Notes under the pieces: model-generated
What the model was told of the DNA's origin: nothing
Databases searched by the model: none
Seen by the model: only the letters and a program-made list of their open reading frames with translations
Assembly: GCF_030035675.1 (NCBI RefSeq)
Contig: NC_084489.1
Span: 39,722,398 to 39,786,397 of the forward strand
Direction: 5' to 3'
Source: Rhineura floridana
Lineage: Eukaryota; Chordata; Lepidosauria; Squamata; Rhineuridae
Length of the DNA: 64,000 nt
Part shown: piece after piece, positions 46,004 to 58,180 of the stretch
How the letters are laid out: each line of letters opens with the position of its first letter
Position numbering within the stretch: position 1 is the first letter of the stretch
Translations under genes and position numbers: made by a program

Positions 46004-46826
46004 GTAAGTATGGCAATTAGCACTTTTCAATCCAATCATTCCTTCTATTTCTGATGTTCAGGCTGCGGGTTCCGCTGCTTCTGTAGCTAGAAGGACATCA
46101 TCCACTCACAAGAGGGAAATATCAGCAAGTTTGGGGGAATCCCACAGTTTGCAGAATACAAATTTTGTTTTTAAAAAAAAATCCCTTAGGGAAGGGGAAA
46201 ACCCAAAATTGCCCAATGAGAACTGAGCATGTTCAGTGTCACTGCATGGCTGACTGTCCTAGAAAACCAGGTAGGAAGGGAAATAGAATGGAGTGGAGTG
46301 GCTGGAATCCTGAACAACAGCACTCCGCATGGCATTGTAACATTTTGTTGCAAGACTAACTTGTTCTATATATTAACTTTTCAGTGGTGTATGTTTTATT
46401 GACCTGCGCTAATAAAATTTCTACATTTAATGAAAAAGCAGGTACAAGCATAACAAATAAGTGATGCTTGTTATGGATAACAAATAATAATAAATAAATA
46501 ATAAAAGGTCAATAAATAATGCTCTGAACGTAATTTTTGCCTTGCAATGCCTACAGCTGCTTTCCATCTTGTATTCCCACAGTAATGGATCTATAAATCA
46601 CTCTTACATCTCAGTTACCCTAGATGAGAATAGGTGCTTGCATAAATTCCCAGTGGTGCTCAGCAGCCACTTTCAGAAGCCATTGTGTCTCTTAACTGCT
46701 TTCACACGTGGCTTTTAAAGAGTTGACTTGTATGGAAAGCAAACCTGGGTGCAATCTATTTCCCATTGAAAATCTAAAATAATTTGGCATTGGCTTCACT
46801 GGAGCTATAGTTCCCTATAAATTAGC

Positions 46827-46970
46827 ATGCATCCTGGAGCCATCCTGCTGCCCCTTAGATGTTCTGGGACTCCAACTTCCATCAGCCCCAGACAGCATGG
46901 CTAATGGTGAAGGATGATGGGAGTTGTAGTACTACATCTGGAGGGCACCAGGTTGGGAAGGCTGCTTTAG
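46827..46970. mobile_element. Palindromic hAT-type MITE
   Basis: The hairpin centre CTTCCATCAGCCCCAGACAG and right arm CTGGAGGGCACCAGGTTGGG are typical of the family. Confidence 0.7.
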
Positions 46971-47289
46971 TCTGAGCCTTCACAGAGGCCAATTACAATT
47001 CTCTCCTTAACCCCAGTCTACTACCACCAAACCAGCAATGCTCTTTCAATAAATTCAGATTGAAGGCCAAATTAGACAAGACAATAAGAATGTGTTTTCA
47101 TGGAAGGTACATTGCTGGTGGGGGGAGTTTGCAGCTATTTGGATCACAGCAGAGGAAGAGCAGTTCATGGCAGCTTCAGAGCAGCAATTGCTATGAACAC
47201 TGCAGCAGGGGAGGATCAGTTAACCCTGCCTGCTGTGATCCTGATAATGATCAGTGCCCCCTATTAATGTACATGTTTAATGAAAACAC

Positions 47290-48085
47290 TTAAGGTGCTG
47301 GTGCTTACTATTAAAGCCCTAAAATATCCTTCCCCGTGGATTTTATTTTTAATAAACTAAGCTAACTTTATGGGCAGGGTATTTTAGGATTCAACTGACA
47401 CCAACACTACAATCTTTTCGGCACTAGGTTAAAACTTTTTTTATTTGCTTAGGCATGTTAAGCATCTTTATCTGTTGGTCTGTCAGCTGTATTGTTTTAT
47501 TGTTCTGAAATTTGTTTTATTTTTATTTGGATAGGTCCCCCCCCCCATTTTAGTTTGGTATGACTAGTTGATCTTGCCCTTTGTACACTGCCCTGGGATC
47601 TGGAAAGGTTGATTTAAAATTATATTAATAAATAAGGATGCAAGGTGGTTTAAAATATTTTTAATAAATCAATAATGCCTTGGGACCCAAATACCTGGAG
47701 GAGCTCCCCGTTGTCCTGCCTGTGCACTAATGCCCTTCTCTGAGCTCCATCACTTGCTGAAGTGTGGTATACTTGCATGAAGGAGAGAACCTTTTCTGTG
47801 TTGGCATCCTGACTTTGCAATACCCTCCCTAGAGAGGCTCAATTGGCATCGATGTTGCAATCTTATTAGCACCAGGTTAAGAACTCCCCGTAGGACCAAG
47901 CATTTTAAAAGGGTTACCTTTATTTATCAGTCTGTTTATTAGTTGTACAGGTGTCCTCTTTTAATTTTTGTTTTATGACAGATTCCATTTTGTTTTTCAT
48001 GTATTCTCTTGTTGCTGATATTATTGTATGCAGCCCTGGGATTCATTTGTATGAAGGGCAATCTGGAAAGAAATTAAATAAACAA
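47290..48085 (+). mobile_element. Two L2-like LINE 3' ends in tandem
   Basis: Two decayed ORF2 C-termini with 3' tails follow each other (about 47290-47640 and 47670-48085). Landmarks: CTGGTGCTTACTATTAAAGC, GTACACTGCCCTGGGATC with an AATAAATAAG tail, then TACCCTCCCTAGAGAGGCTC and GCAGCCCTGGGATTC with AAATTAAATAAA. They are in SPMIP4 intron 7. Confidence 0.6.
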
Positions 48086-48114
48086 CAAACGACATGTCTA
48101 GTTTTAGGACCAAA

Positions 48115-48258
48115 CAGAGATGGGGAACCTGTAGGCCTGCATTTGTTGCTGGACTGCAACTCCCATCATTCCTGACCAGTGGTCATGCTGGCAGGGGCTG
48201 ATGGGAGTTAGAATCCAACAGCACCTGGAGGACTACAGCAGGCTCCTCATCCCTGCTC
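48115..48258. mobile_element. Palindromic hAT-type MITE
   Basis: GCAACTCCCATCATTCCTGA centre with arms GATGGGGAACCTGTAGGCC and CAGGCTCCTCATCCCTG. Confidence 0.65.
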
Positions 48259-48330
48259 TAAGCACTGTATATAGATAGAATCACTATGAATATAAATATA
48301 AATATTAATCCCAAAGTATTTCTCCTTCAG

Positions 48331-49110
48331 AGAGAATCATTTCCATCAGATGCTTCTCAAGTAAGACCTCTAGATGGACGTATCGCACGCTCACTTCAAG
48401 GCAGACAGTTTCACATCTCCAACCCTCAGCTGCAAGACTCTGCAAATATATATATGCTTGTACCTCACTGTACTGACAATTTAGTCACATGCAGACATTC
48501 AGAAGGGGTGCCGAGCAGAAGTCAGTGTCCTGAAACAGACAGTGGAGCAAACAGAAGGACTGAGTACTTCCTAGAGAATCTGATTCATCCTCAAGTAGAT
48601 TACCAGAGAGAAAACAGTCAAGGAAAGAAACTTCCACGGAACAGATTTTGGAAAATTACAGATACCTGGAAGATAGAGAATTTATATCAAAGGCAGCTTG
48701 CAGTTCCCCCTGATCCAGAGCTGCTTATAAAGCCTGCTGATTCCATTTACTATGAAGATCTGCCACCCTCCCACTTAAACAAGTACATAGTGTGGCACCA
48801 TCCTGTCAGCCTTAGCAAACCAGCCTTAACACATCTAAGCTGTGAGAAACCTGATGACAGACTGGATTTTCAATGTGCTCCCAGTCTCAAAGAGATCGTA
48901 ACCAGCTCCCAGTTCCCAGAATGGATTCCTAACTGTGGGGTGTCTCGGCCTCAGACAAAATTACTTGATATGCAGGATTCCTTTCGGAAAGGTGAAGCCA
49001 TCAAGCGTCTGAGCGATCTAACTAGAGGAGGAGTAAGGGACTTGAGAGATCACAATAGGCAAGGCAGAAGGCACCAATTCTATGGGATACATGCCCATTT
49101 CTTTAACTGA
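48331..49110 (+). CDS. SPMIP4: SPMIP4 coding exon 8 (last)
   Basis: A 780-base terminal exon, from the acceptor TTTCTCCTTCAG to a TGA, encoding half of the protein. Conserved landmarks: VRPLDGRIARSLQGRQ (human RPLEGRIARLIQNRR), FWKITDTWKIENLYQRQ (human FPKITDTKKTEDLYWRQQ), HPVSLSKPA, and the C-terminus WIPNCGVSRPQTKLLDMQDS ... DLRDHNRQGRRHQFYG (human [20 protein letters not shown] ... KHQFYG). No internal stops. Strong constraint at the C-terminus indicates a functional gene. Confidence 0.95.
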   Translation, partial: RESFPSDASQVRPLDGRIARSLQGRQFHISNPQLQDSANIYMLVPHCTDNLVTCRHSEGVPSRSQCPETDSGANRRTEYFLENLIHPQVDYQRENSQGKKLPRNRFWKITDTWKIENLYQRQLAVPPDPELLIKPADSIYYEDLPPSHLNKYIVWHHPVSLSKPALTHLSCEKPDDRLDFQCAPSLKEIVTSSQFPEWIPNCGVSRPQTKLLDMQDSFRKGEAIKRLSDLTRGGVRDLRDHNRQGRRHQFYGIHAHFFN

Positions 49111-49478
49111 CACACATGCTCATCCTTTCAAAAAGCAAAAGGTAGATGTGATAAAACCTCAGCCGATTTCTCCAGCTGTTGCTTCCATATTGGCTTTTTG
49201 TGCTTTATAGATCACTCTCCCTTGTTTTACAGTTGATGCACAAAGTACAGATTCAATGTCTTCTAAAGGCAGATTCAGGCAGCTTTGAAGGAGGGTGGGG
49301 AGAATCAAATGAGATTGGCCAGCGACCCTCTTCAATCCTGGGCCATGACTGCTAGCCATGTCCCTGATAGCAGTGCACCTCTCTCACTGTGTCCCTGACA
49401 TTTTATTTGTTATTCATTTAAAGTAATTTTTACCCCAATCTTCAGCTGAAAAGGCTCCCAGAGTGGCTTACAAATATT

Positions 49479-49484
49479 AATAAA
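49479..49484 (+). promoter_or_regulatory. Candidate polyadenylation signal, SPMIP4
   Basis: AATAAA lies 369 bases after the stop. It sits in what looks like an inverted L2 tail (GGCTCCCAGAGTGGCTTACA), so the signal may be supplied by the repeat. Confidence 0.45.
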
Positions 49485-50369
49485 AACAAGACACTCCTGC
49501 CTTCAGGCTTACAATCTATGAACACCTGTGTGTTCAAGTTGAACATGTTAAAGGGGCTTATCTGTTTCTGCACTTCTGTGCATACGAAGACCTCTTTCAT
49601 GTATTTCAATTAAATGTGTGGGTGTTGAGGCGACATGGTCAGAAGGGCATGAGTGTGTGGCTAGCTGGAACATTCCCACTCTCCCCTCACATATTCAATG
49701 AACATGTGAGAGAGGTTGTGCAGAGAGCCTACGTTTTGGAACTTGGGTGAGCAATCGGGACTCTGCACAAGCAGGGACTGTCCCACTCACTGCGCCAGGT
49801 AGGGATGTGCTAGAATTCTACCCAAATCAGATTTGGTACCGAATTTTCTATGAATTCACTTATTTCTAATTACTGAGGATTGGATTTTAATGTAGCGAAT
49901 TTCCGTCACTATTTTTGAAAATGGACTTTAGAAAAAACTGCCTCTAAAACATTGATTGTAAGAATGATAATTTATTGTTATTTCCTTTTAAAATATAAAT
50001 ATTAATATTGATATTTTTCCAAGTGGAAAAAAACACACGGATCAGTAAAAGCAGTGGCCAGCGGATACATAATGAACTCAAACTGATGCCAGCCTGTTAG
50101 ATTGACAGAATACTTTTGAACCGGTACCACCCAATGGATCCCCTAGTACCAGGCCAGGAAAGCGGCACAGTACTCATACAGAGCTCAGCATATAGACTGA
50201 ACCTCCAATGGCACATCCCAACAACACCTTGATGCATCTGTGGCGGGGAGGGACACTTTCTCTGGGACCTTCCATTCACAGGGTTACCCCTTAGGAGGAC
50301 AAAAGAAAAAGACATGGTATTGTTGAGCTATAATAATTGGTGGCAATAAGTAATGAGCTAGGCCTTAAA

Positions 50370-50490
50370 TCAGTGGAGACGTTGTGGTTCTCCAGATGTT
50401 GCTGGACTTCAATTCCCATCATCCTTGACCTTTGGCCATGCTAGCCTGGGCCAATGGGAATTGGAGTCCAACAGCATTGCAGGAGCAGAA
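50370..50490. mobile_element. Palindromic hAT-type MITE
   Basis: TTCTCCAGATGTTGCTGGAC left arm, CAATTCCCATCATCCTTGAC centre. Confidence 0.65.
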
Positions 50491-50619
50491 GTCCCTTTTT
50501 CCTGCCTACAATGAATTAGGGAGCCTACTAACCACAGAATGGTTTACACATATAGTAGTTTTTCAGTATTCAAAGATGCACTGGGGAAAAAACAGCAATA
50601 AAGCTCAATTGGTCTGCAT

Positions 50620-50958
50620 TAGGGTTGCCAGGTTCTTGGCCTGAGACTGATTCTGTATCTTTAGGAGAAGAGAAAGTCAGCCAAGTGCAGGTGTTCTTGC
50701 AACACTGTAATGGGAAAAAACACAAGGTGGAATTCTCCCTCCCTCCCTCCACAACTTTTAAAGATACAGAAGACCTCTTGGAGGCTGGGCCTGGCAACCA
50801 AGAGACCTTCTGTATCCTTAAAAGTTGTGCAGATGGAAGGGAGAATTCCACCTTGTGGTTTTTCCCATTACAGCATTGCAAGAACACCTGCACTTGGCTG
50901 ACTTTCTCTTCTCCTAAAGATACAGGATCAGTCTCAGGCCATGAACCTGGCATCCCTA
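50620..50958. mobile_element. Long hairpin MITE, exact 8-bp duplication
   Basis: A 339-base element whose two halves are reverse complements of about 150 bases. The left half runs TAGGGTTGCCAGG, GAGAAAGTCAGCCAAGTGCA, AAGATACAGAAGACC; the right half mirrors these. GTCTGCAT is repeated exactly at 50612-50619 and 50959-50966. No coding content. The sister copy is at 53251-53580. Confidence 0.92.
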
Positions 50959-50966
50959 GTCTGCAT

Positions 50967-53250
50967 GTGCTTCAAGATCTCCATGGACTTCTACATCGTA
51001 ATCAAGAGACCTATTAGCATCAGTCATTCAGATTATACTTTGTAGTCTATATTTCAGTTTTGTGTTATCTACTACATTCCTAGGTAAATTCACATTCTAC
51101 AAGGGGAGAAAAAAATCTCACTTCATATAATCAGATGCTGAGTGTCAACAGCTTTGCAGCCCAAACAAGGTCACTGGGAGACAAGAGAGACTCACTCTTC
51201 TTTATTAACAATTTTTTATTGGATTTTCCAAAAAAAAAAAAAAAGGTCAATACAAAACAATATGTTCTGTGTGTACATATAAGGTGGAAGAGAGGAAGGA
51301 GAAGAAATGGAAATGGGGTGAAGAGAGACAGCTGGTGGTCCAAACCATCCCAGTGCTCAGACATTTAAGCAAACATCTGTATAAGGAGTCCACATGTCAG
51401 AGAACTTCCTATCTGCCTTGTGTTTATCTGCCACCTTCTCATATGCTGCCAGTTGAGTCATACCCACTGTACGACTGGGGGAGTAGACTTCTTCCAGTAC
51501 TAAAGACTTAGACAATCACAACTTGTCTCAAGACAGGGTTTTATTATGGGATGTCACATGTGCATTTTGTTTGATTAGGCTCTTCTTTAGAGCTTACTTG
51601 TACATTGGACTGGGGAGCAGTGCAGAGTGTTTTTTTAAGCCCTTGCAATGGTAATATATAGAGAATCTGCAGTCCATATGTACATTCTTCCTGTAATTTT
51701 ATGGCTGACACATGGTACTCTTCCCAAGTCTCAGAGCTTTAACCAGCATACCAGTAAGAAGCAAGCAAACTGCCAAGAATTATTTCCATGCCACTCTGTA
51801 CTGCGATGTGGATTCTTGCACTTCACTTTCTTTTATTTCTTCACAACTGTGCAACCCGCCACAAAAATGGTAACAAATCTACTGGTGGAGCAAACCTGTT
51901 TAAGCATCTGTGTCAAGAACGGGCAACTTGCAGCCTGCTTTTATGTGTGTGGGGAGCCCTGAGGGGCTGGAGAGTGGGGGGGGGGACAGGAAAAAAGGAA
52001 GAATGGGTGAAGCGATGGAAGGTGGAGAGGGGGAAAGCTCTCTGCAAGCAATCAGTTTAGATTTTCTAGCAAGAGCAAACTGTCTCCAGGAGCCCACTGG
52101 GCAGGGAGGAGGAAAAAGGAGAGGGGTGCCAGAAAGAGAGAAAAGTGGTGGCCCCACCCACTTTGGGGCTTATCCCTGCCCACAGCTGCTTTCAATCCTA
52201 CCCACCATCAGCTCCAGACCTGCTCACTGATGGAATGCAGCCCCTGACAAATACCCTGGAAGGAATCCAGCCACTGACAGAAAAGGATTTCCCACCCCTG
52301 GATCTTTATGCACAAATCCCCCCTGGAGAGAGAAATGACTGCAAGGTGAAATTAAAAAGATAGTGAATTAGTCAGTTGTGACCTACCAAAGAATATAGAC
52401 ATCATGTGCTTTTAATAGCTCCCTATCAGGGAGGATCCAGCAAGCTTTGCTTGCTTAGTTGTAGGAGCAATCCAACTTCCTTGTTCTAGGTAATAAGAGT
52501 GAAAGTTGGACAACATAAAAATGCATTTATTGGGGTGATCATAAAATATACAGAATGCAATGTGTTCTACACAGTAATCCATATCAGTGGCCTTTGAATC
52601 ATTCACCATTTCCAGTTATTCATATGGTTAGCAACAACATCATGGGAGTTAAAAATAATACTAGCCACAGGGGCGATTTTTAAATCAGGGTTGCAATGTA
52701 CAGAGAGGGGAGACTTAATCAGTCTCTCCGCCATTACAATCCTGACAAAAATCCCTCCACAGCAATTAGAGTTAGGGGGAAAAAGCTGTAATGGACAATC
52801 AAGTCAATTGCTGTATGATGGGGATGGGGATTTTCTACTGGATCTTGTCAGGGGAAGAAAATGTTAAGCCTGCTCTCCTATGTAATGTGGTCTCACCTAC
52901 CATGTCTAGTATTCAATTTTAAAAGTTCCCTGACATGTTTGCTAACCATGTGATTGTGACCTAACATGTAATCTGACTCTTGTTACTGGCTCAGCTACAA
53001 TATGGCACAGAAACAAGGAAGACTTGCAGGAAGATATGAGTTTTGAAAGAGACTTTAAAGGAACTTTAAATTTATTCTGAATACGCAAATTAATAGAAAC
53101 ACTCCAGCTTCTCTTGCCTAGCAATTGCACCATTCACCTATAACTTTGCAATTGCATCATCATTACCTGAAGGGTACATTACTCCTTCTAATACCCTTTT
53201 TTTGCAGGAAGACCAATAGGGATATCCTCATCTTACTCACACCCCCAGAG
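50967..53250. other. Intergenic, no gene recognised
   Basis: An A-rich run at about 51.23 kb, preceded by TTTATTAACAATTTTTTATT, could be an inverted L1-like tail. Otherwise I see no exon, RNA gene or named repeat between SPMIP4 and the CYCS promoter. Confidence 0.45.
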
Positions 53251-53580
53251 TAGGGTTGCCAGGCTCAGGGCATGAGACTGATCCTGTATCTTTAGAAAAG
53301 AAAGTCAGCCAAGTGCAGGTGTTCCTGCAATGCTGTAATGGGAAAAACCACAAGGTGGAATTCTCCCTTCCCCCTGCACAACTTTTAAAGATACAGAAGC
53401 CTTCTTGGTTGCCAGGCCCAGCCTCCAAGAGGTCTTCTGTATCTTTAACAGTTGTGCAGGGGGGAGAATTCCATCTTGTGGTTTTTCCCATTACAGTGTT
53501 GCAAGAACATCTGCACTTGGCTGACTTTCTCTTCTCCTAAAGATACAGGATCAGTCTCAGGCCCTGAACCTGGCAACCCA
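53251..53580. mobile_element. Long hairpin MITE, second copy
   Basis: Same family as 50620-50958 (TAGGGTTGCCAGG left end, CCTGGCAACCCA right end). The flanks CCCCAGAG and CCCCTGAG are an 8-bp duplication with one change. It ends about 100 bases upstream of the CYCS promoter motifs. Confidence 0.9.
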
Positions 53581-53639
53581 CCCCTGAGACATTTTCTCCA
53601 GAAAGGAGAGTCCACTCACGTGACTTTTCTTTTTGACCC

Positions 53640-54930
53640 AACATTCTAGTCTCAGGCACTCTTCACCGTGCCACTCTCCCCCTTCTGCGCAAGCGCAGCT
53701 GACGTCATCTTACATCACGGTCCTTACGCAAAGATGAACCCGGCTTACCCGAGTTCCCCTTGGCCTCAAATTAACTTGGCTAATATACGTATAATGACAG
53801 GCACTCGGGTGACCCAATAGCGACTCTTCCCTTTGGAGTCCGATTGGCCAATTTAGAGAGGGGACGAGCCCCGAAGGGAGGATCCTGGAAAGAAATTTGG
53901 TTGTAGAGACACCGGTTACATAGCTCTGATTACGGGGTGCCCTTGGGCTCAGTCTCCAGAACTCTGATGGAAATAGCGACGAGAGCGCAGGAGAGGAGCC
54001 GCTTTGCAGTCCTTCCTCTACTTTGCCTGGTAATAAAAAAAGGGGGGTGATGATGGGCAGGAGAAGGGAGCCTCTCTGAGGGGCGCGTCCGCGAGAAGAG
54101 GAAGGGTCCCGGAACTCGGAATCTGAGGCGCGCGGGGGGAAGAAGCAGAAGCCGCCTGCGGTGTAGGCCAGGAAGGAAGAGATTGGAAAGCGGGCCAAAG
54201 CGAAAATGAGGTGTGACGGGCCAAGGTCAGGCAGGTGACCCCCATGGAGAGGCCTGAAAGGAGAGGAGCGGCCGTTTGGCGGCCTCCATATGGCCTGGGG
54301 CGGCGGTCGTTACAAAGAAACCCTGCTAATCATCGCGCCCTTTCAGAAGCCAGTCAAACTTACTCCCAGGCGAATGGGCGCGGCCTTGTAGCCTCCTTCG
54401 TTTCTCGCTTCACAGCGGCTCTCCCGCTTCTGCTTCTTCTCTCGGCTCACCTCCCAACCCCGGTGCCTTCAACAGGGTCGCTGTTCAGCCACTGCAGCGC
54501 CCCTTCTTTCTTAGCCGTAGTGGGACCAGCCTCTCTACTGCCGGGGGGGGTACGGCTCAGCCGTCCCCAGAAGCCTCACGGTGCCGTGACTCATTTGCGG
54601 TGGTTGTGGCTTCACCAGGTTTCGAGCATCCGCCCTTACACGCGGTCTAGAGGAAGCGGCCCAGGAGGAGGCTGCTGCTGCTGCTACTGGGCCGGGCATT
54701 TTTCTACCTTGCCGCGTTACGTTAGATGCCGCTTCAGCGCCACGTGAGATTTGAAAAGGGGAAGAAAAGAAAACCTAACAGCGCAGCCTTAAGTTTGCGT
54801 GTTGATTTGACTCCGGGTGAACTCGTGCCTTTCAATTCGCCGGTGTAGGTTGGAGCCTGCCACTGAAAAGCAAACAGAGCGAATCCGTTTCTTAATTCTC
54901 GCCCCCCATCCTTTAAAGCAGCCACCTCGT
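53640..54930 (+). promoter_or_regulatory. CpG-rich promoter and 5' untranslated region of CYCS
   Basis: GC content and CpG density rise sharply compared with the flanks. This is the expected place for the non-coding first exon of CYCS. A possible donor is CCTGGTAATAA near 54028-54033, but it is not certain. Long open frames here (for example 54235-54747) are by-products of GC-rich composition. Confidence 0.65.
53686..53707. promoter_or_regulatory. NRF-1-like site next to a CRE, CYCS promoter
   Basis: TGCGCAAGCGCA is one base from the NRF-1 consensus YGCGCAYGCGCR, and a full palindromic CRE, TGACGTCA, follows two bases later. NRF-1 and CREB sites are the established regulators of the mammalian somatic cytochrome c promoter. 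CCAAT boxes in both orientations lie downstream (53816, 53842-53850). Confidence 0.7.
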
Positions 54931-55880
54931 ATTTGTAAATATGGCTGACGATAGAGGTGGCTAGTCCCTGTTAATGTTATGTGATCTTGTGGATGCTTCC
55001 TTAAGGCTGTAATCCAAAATTTAATTGTTTGGAAATAGGGCCCATTGAAACAGAAGGCCTGAGCTTAACAAGGCCTGTGGCAGCAATGGTTCAGCTTTTG
55101 GGATTTAGACGTTACTTTCAGGGTTATCTACTGTCATACTGTTAATTTGGGGGCAGTCTCAAAAACTAGTTAGGACAGGGTCTCTTAGAAAACAGCGGCT
55201 GCTTGATGCCTTGTCTGTGATTTTTAAAAGGTTGATCTTGCTGATTTTGTAAGTGTTACAAGGGGAAGAGAAACGTGTGTGTCCACATTGGGATGTTAGT
55301 ACACTTGTCTCATAAGTCAATCAGTGTGCATGCTTATTTGGAAGAAAGCCCTTACCAAGTAAAAGGCATGGGATTGCAAGATTTCAAAAAGTACTGTTAA
55401 TTACAGCCTTAGTAGGTCATGACCCTCCTCACTTCCCTAATCACATCCTTTGGGGTATAACGATACTGTAGGGACACACTATAAATCAGACAAAATTGAA
55501 TAACTGATATTTTGTTTTATGCAGACAAGCTGTTTGAGAGTGACTTACATTGAAAGTTATTTTATTAAATAATTGTTCGGAGATACAATTTGCAACCCAG
55601 GGGCAGGCCATTTTCTCCTTTCATGATTCATTTTAATATGTATTAACCATCAGTAACGCATAACACTATTATGTTTCATTGATGAGAATACTATTAACAA
55701 TTGATCTCCTGGTGTTGGTCACTGGCTATGAAAACATATTTTTGTGCTTGATTTTTTATGGGTGCTTTCAGAAGTACCTGGTTCTTTTCATTCTTACATC
55801 TTTTTACATGCACCTTAGATGAACCAAACTGACCTTGAAATGCTTAAAGAGAGTGTGTTGTTTTTTCTTCAGCACTGACA

Positions 55881-56049
55881 ATGGGAGACATTGAGAAGGG
55901 CAGGAAGATCTTTGCTGTGAAGTGTGGGACCTGCCACACAGTTGAGAAGGAAGGCAAGCACAAGACTGGCCCCAATCTGCATGGTCTGTTTGGCCGAAAG
56001 ACTGGTCAAGCTGAAGGTTTCGCTTACACGGAAGCCAACAAAAGCAAAG
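55881..56049 (+). CDS. CYCS: Somatic cytochrome c, coding exon 1
   Basis: Cytochrome c carries electrons from complex III to complex IV in the mitochondrial intermembrane space and activates Apaf-1 when released. This exon starts at 55873 after TTTTTTCTTCAG. The ATG begins [11 protein letters not shown] and the exon encodes residues 1-55 plus one base of Gly56 (mature numbering). The haem attachment motif CGTCH (Cys14, Cys17, His18), Lys13, Gly29, Pro30 and Arg38 are present. CGTCH instead of the usual CSQCH/CAQCH is as in rattlesnake cytochrome c. Gly23 is replaced by Glu and Lys7 by Arg. The intron splits the Gly56 codon, the expected position in vertebrate CYCS. Confidence 0.97.
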
Positions 56050-56696
56050 GTAAGATGGAAGTGTCACAGTAGTCTTGCAAATCAGATGCAAGTACACTAG
56101 TAGCAGGAGAGCGGGGAGAACATACTAGTAAAACAGAATGGATCCCCACTCCAGCAACCAGGGCATTCTGGTATATGTTCTGCACCATCCCAAAACTCAT
56201 TCAGTCCCTGTTAATTGCCCCTTATGTGCCCTACTTTCAGGAGTGGTCAGCGGAGAGTGGTGTTACCATACCTCTGGCCTCCTGGCATTGGTGTTGCTTT
56301 GACTTACCAGGATGCAGAGAAGGAAGGCCAGTGCTGTGTGGATGCACTGGCAAGAGTTTGGATTAACTTCACCAGTGTGTCTGCAGAGTGCTGACCTCCT
56401 TGGTCTTCCCTGTAAGCCCAGCGACGCCAGTGCCAGGAGGTCAGGTGCATGACGTCACCCCTCCCTGCCTGCCACTCCTGTCTGTTTGCCATATTTACCA
56501 TGCCACTTAATTATTCCGGGAGAGGATCGAAATCTCCTAACTCTTTGTAGCAGCTTTCAGTTGCCATTTACTTATGACATGACATAGCCCAGGCTTGAAT
56601 AGTGTCTGCATCCCAAGCCCTTTCCTATTGATACAAGGTGACTGGCAAAGAGTGTTCGTTGAATTAGGGCTGTTGCCATAGAAGCACCACCTAGAG

Positions 56697-56834
56697 TAGC
56701 CTTTCCCAACCATTGTGCCTCCAGATGTTGTTGGACCACAATTCCCATCTTTCCCGACCATTGGCAATGCGGGCTGAGGCTGATGGGAGTTGTGGTCCAA
56801 CAATATCTGGAGCCACACTGGTTGGGAAAGGCTG
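56697..56834. mobile_element. Palindromic hAT-type MITE, exact 8-bp duplication
   Basis: TAGCCTTTCCCAACC...GGTTGGGAAAGGCTG, with ACCTAGAG repeated at 56689-56696 and 56835-56842. This copy establishes the hAT-type target size for the most common hairpin family in the window. It lies in the CYCS intron. Confidence 0.9.
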
Positions 56835-57180
56835 ACCTAGAGGTTGTGTGCAGTTGGCAGGTATTCAGGTTTTTTTTTTTTTGGTCACTGAGAGCTAGAA
56901 CCTCTTGGTTTTGAAAATGAAAATAAATTCCTAGGATTTTAACAAATTCGCTTTGAGGAAGATTTTGGTAGAAGTAGATTGCAGGGCAAATTTATTGTCA
57001 CTGTGTGTTCTTGGCTTTTATCTAATGTAACATGGCACTTTGGAAGTAATATCCATCACATCTGTACAAACAGATGTTGAGTTCCTCGGGTTGGGTAGGA
57101 AGTTTAGATTCTGTTATGCTCTCAGTTAAGGCCCAGTAACAATAACCACTCTATATCTATAAAAGTGATACCTCAGTGAC

Positions 57181-57985
57181 TGGTCTATTTATTGTATTTA
57201 TATACCGCCCCATAGCCGAAGCTCTCTGGGCAGTTTACAGTACCTAAAAACACATATACAAATTTAAAACACATCTTTTAAAAACAATTTAAAACACAAT
57301 TTAAACATTTAAAACAATTTAAAAACACATGCTAAAATGCCCGGGAGAAAATAAAGTCTTGACCTTGCGCCAAAAAGATAACAGTGATGGTGCCAGGCAC
57401 ACCTCATCAGGAAAATCATTCCATAATTTAGGGGCCACCACTGAGAAGGCCCTCTCCGTTGTTGCCACCCTCCAAGCTTCCCTCGGAGTAGGCACCTGGA
57501 GGAGGGCCTTAGATGTTGAGCGTAGTGCATGGGTTGGTTTGTATCTGGAGAGGCGTTTCATCAGTTATTGTGGTCCCAAGCCGTGTAAGGCTTTATAGGT
57601 TAAAACCAGCACCTTGAATCGAGCTCGGAAACATACAGGCAGCCAATGCAAGTGGGCCAGAATCGGTTTTATATGTTCAGACCGTCTGGTCCCTGTTACC
57701 AATCTGGCCGCTGCATTTTTCACAAGCTGCAGTTTCCAAACCGCCTTCAAAGGCAGCCCCACGTAGAGTGCATTGCAGTAATCTAACTTGGAGGTTACCA
57801 GAGCATGGACAACTGAAGCCAGGTTATCCCTGTCCAGATAGGGGTGCAGCTGGGCCACCAACCGAAGTTGGTAGAAGGCACTCGTGCCACCGAGGCTACC
57901 TGAGCCTCAAGTGACAGAGATGGTTCTAGGAGAACCCCCAAGCTACGAACCTGCTCCTTCAGGGGGCGTGCAACCCCATCCATAA
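57181..57985 (-). mobile_element. L2-clade LINE 3' portion
   Basis: On the - strand an open stretch (57861-57565) encodes LDYCNALYVGLPLKAVWKLQ, NAAARLVTGT and LHWLPVCFRARFKVLVLTYK, the conserved C-terminal block of L2 ORF2. The + strand left end, TATACCGCCCCATAGCCGAA, is the inverted 3' end. 5'-truncated; located in the CYCS intron. Confidence 0.9.
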
Positions 57986-58180
57986 TAAGCTATGAATTCA
58001 CAACTTAGAGGTGAACCTAAAGGCCATGGTTTATTTTATATTTGTGTCATGTTTTTCATGCTACTATTGGACCACATACAGAATGGGGGGAGGGGGGGAA
58101 GAAGAATGTAGAAGTGTTTATCCATGAAACATGTTGACTTTGTTAAATCTATAATAATAATATTGTTGCTGCTTTTCTAG

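Noticed and set aside
54235-54747. 170-codon open frame in the CYCS CpG region
   Set aside because: Low-complexity, Arg/Ser/Pro/Leu-rich composition expected from GC-rich DNA, with no family resemblance; overlapping open frames occur on both strands.
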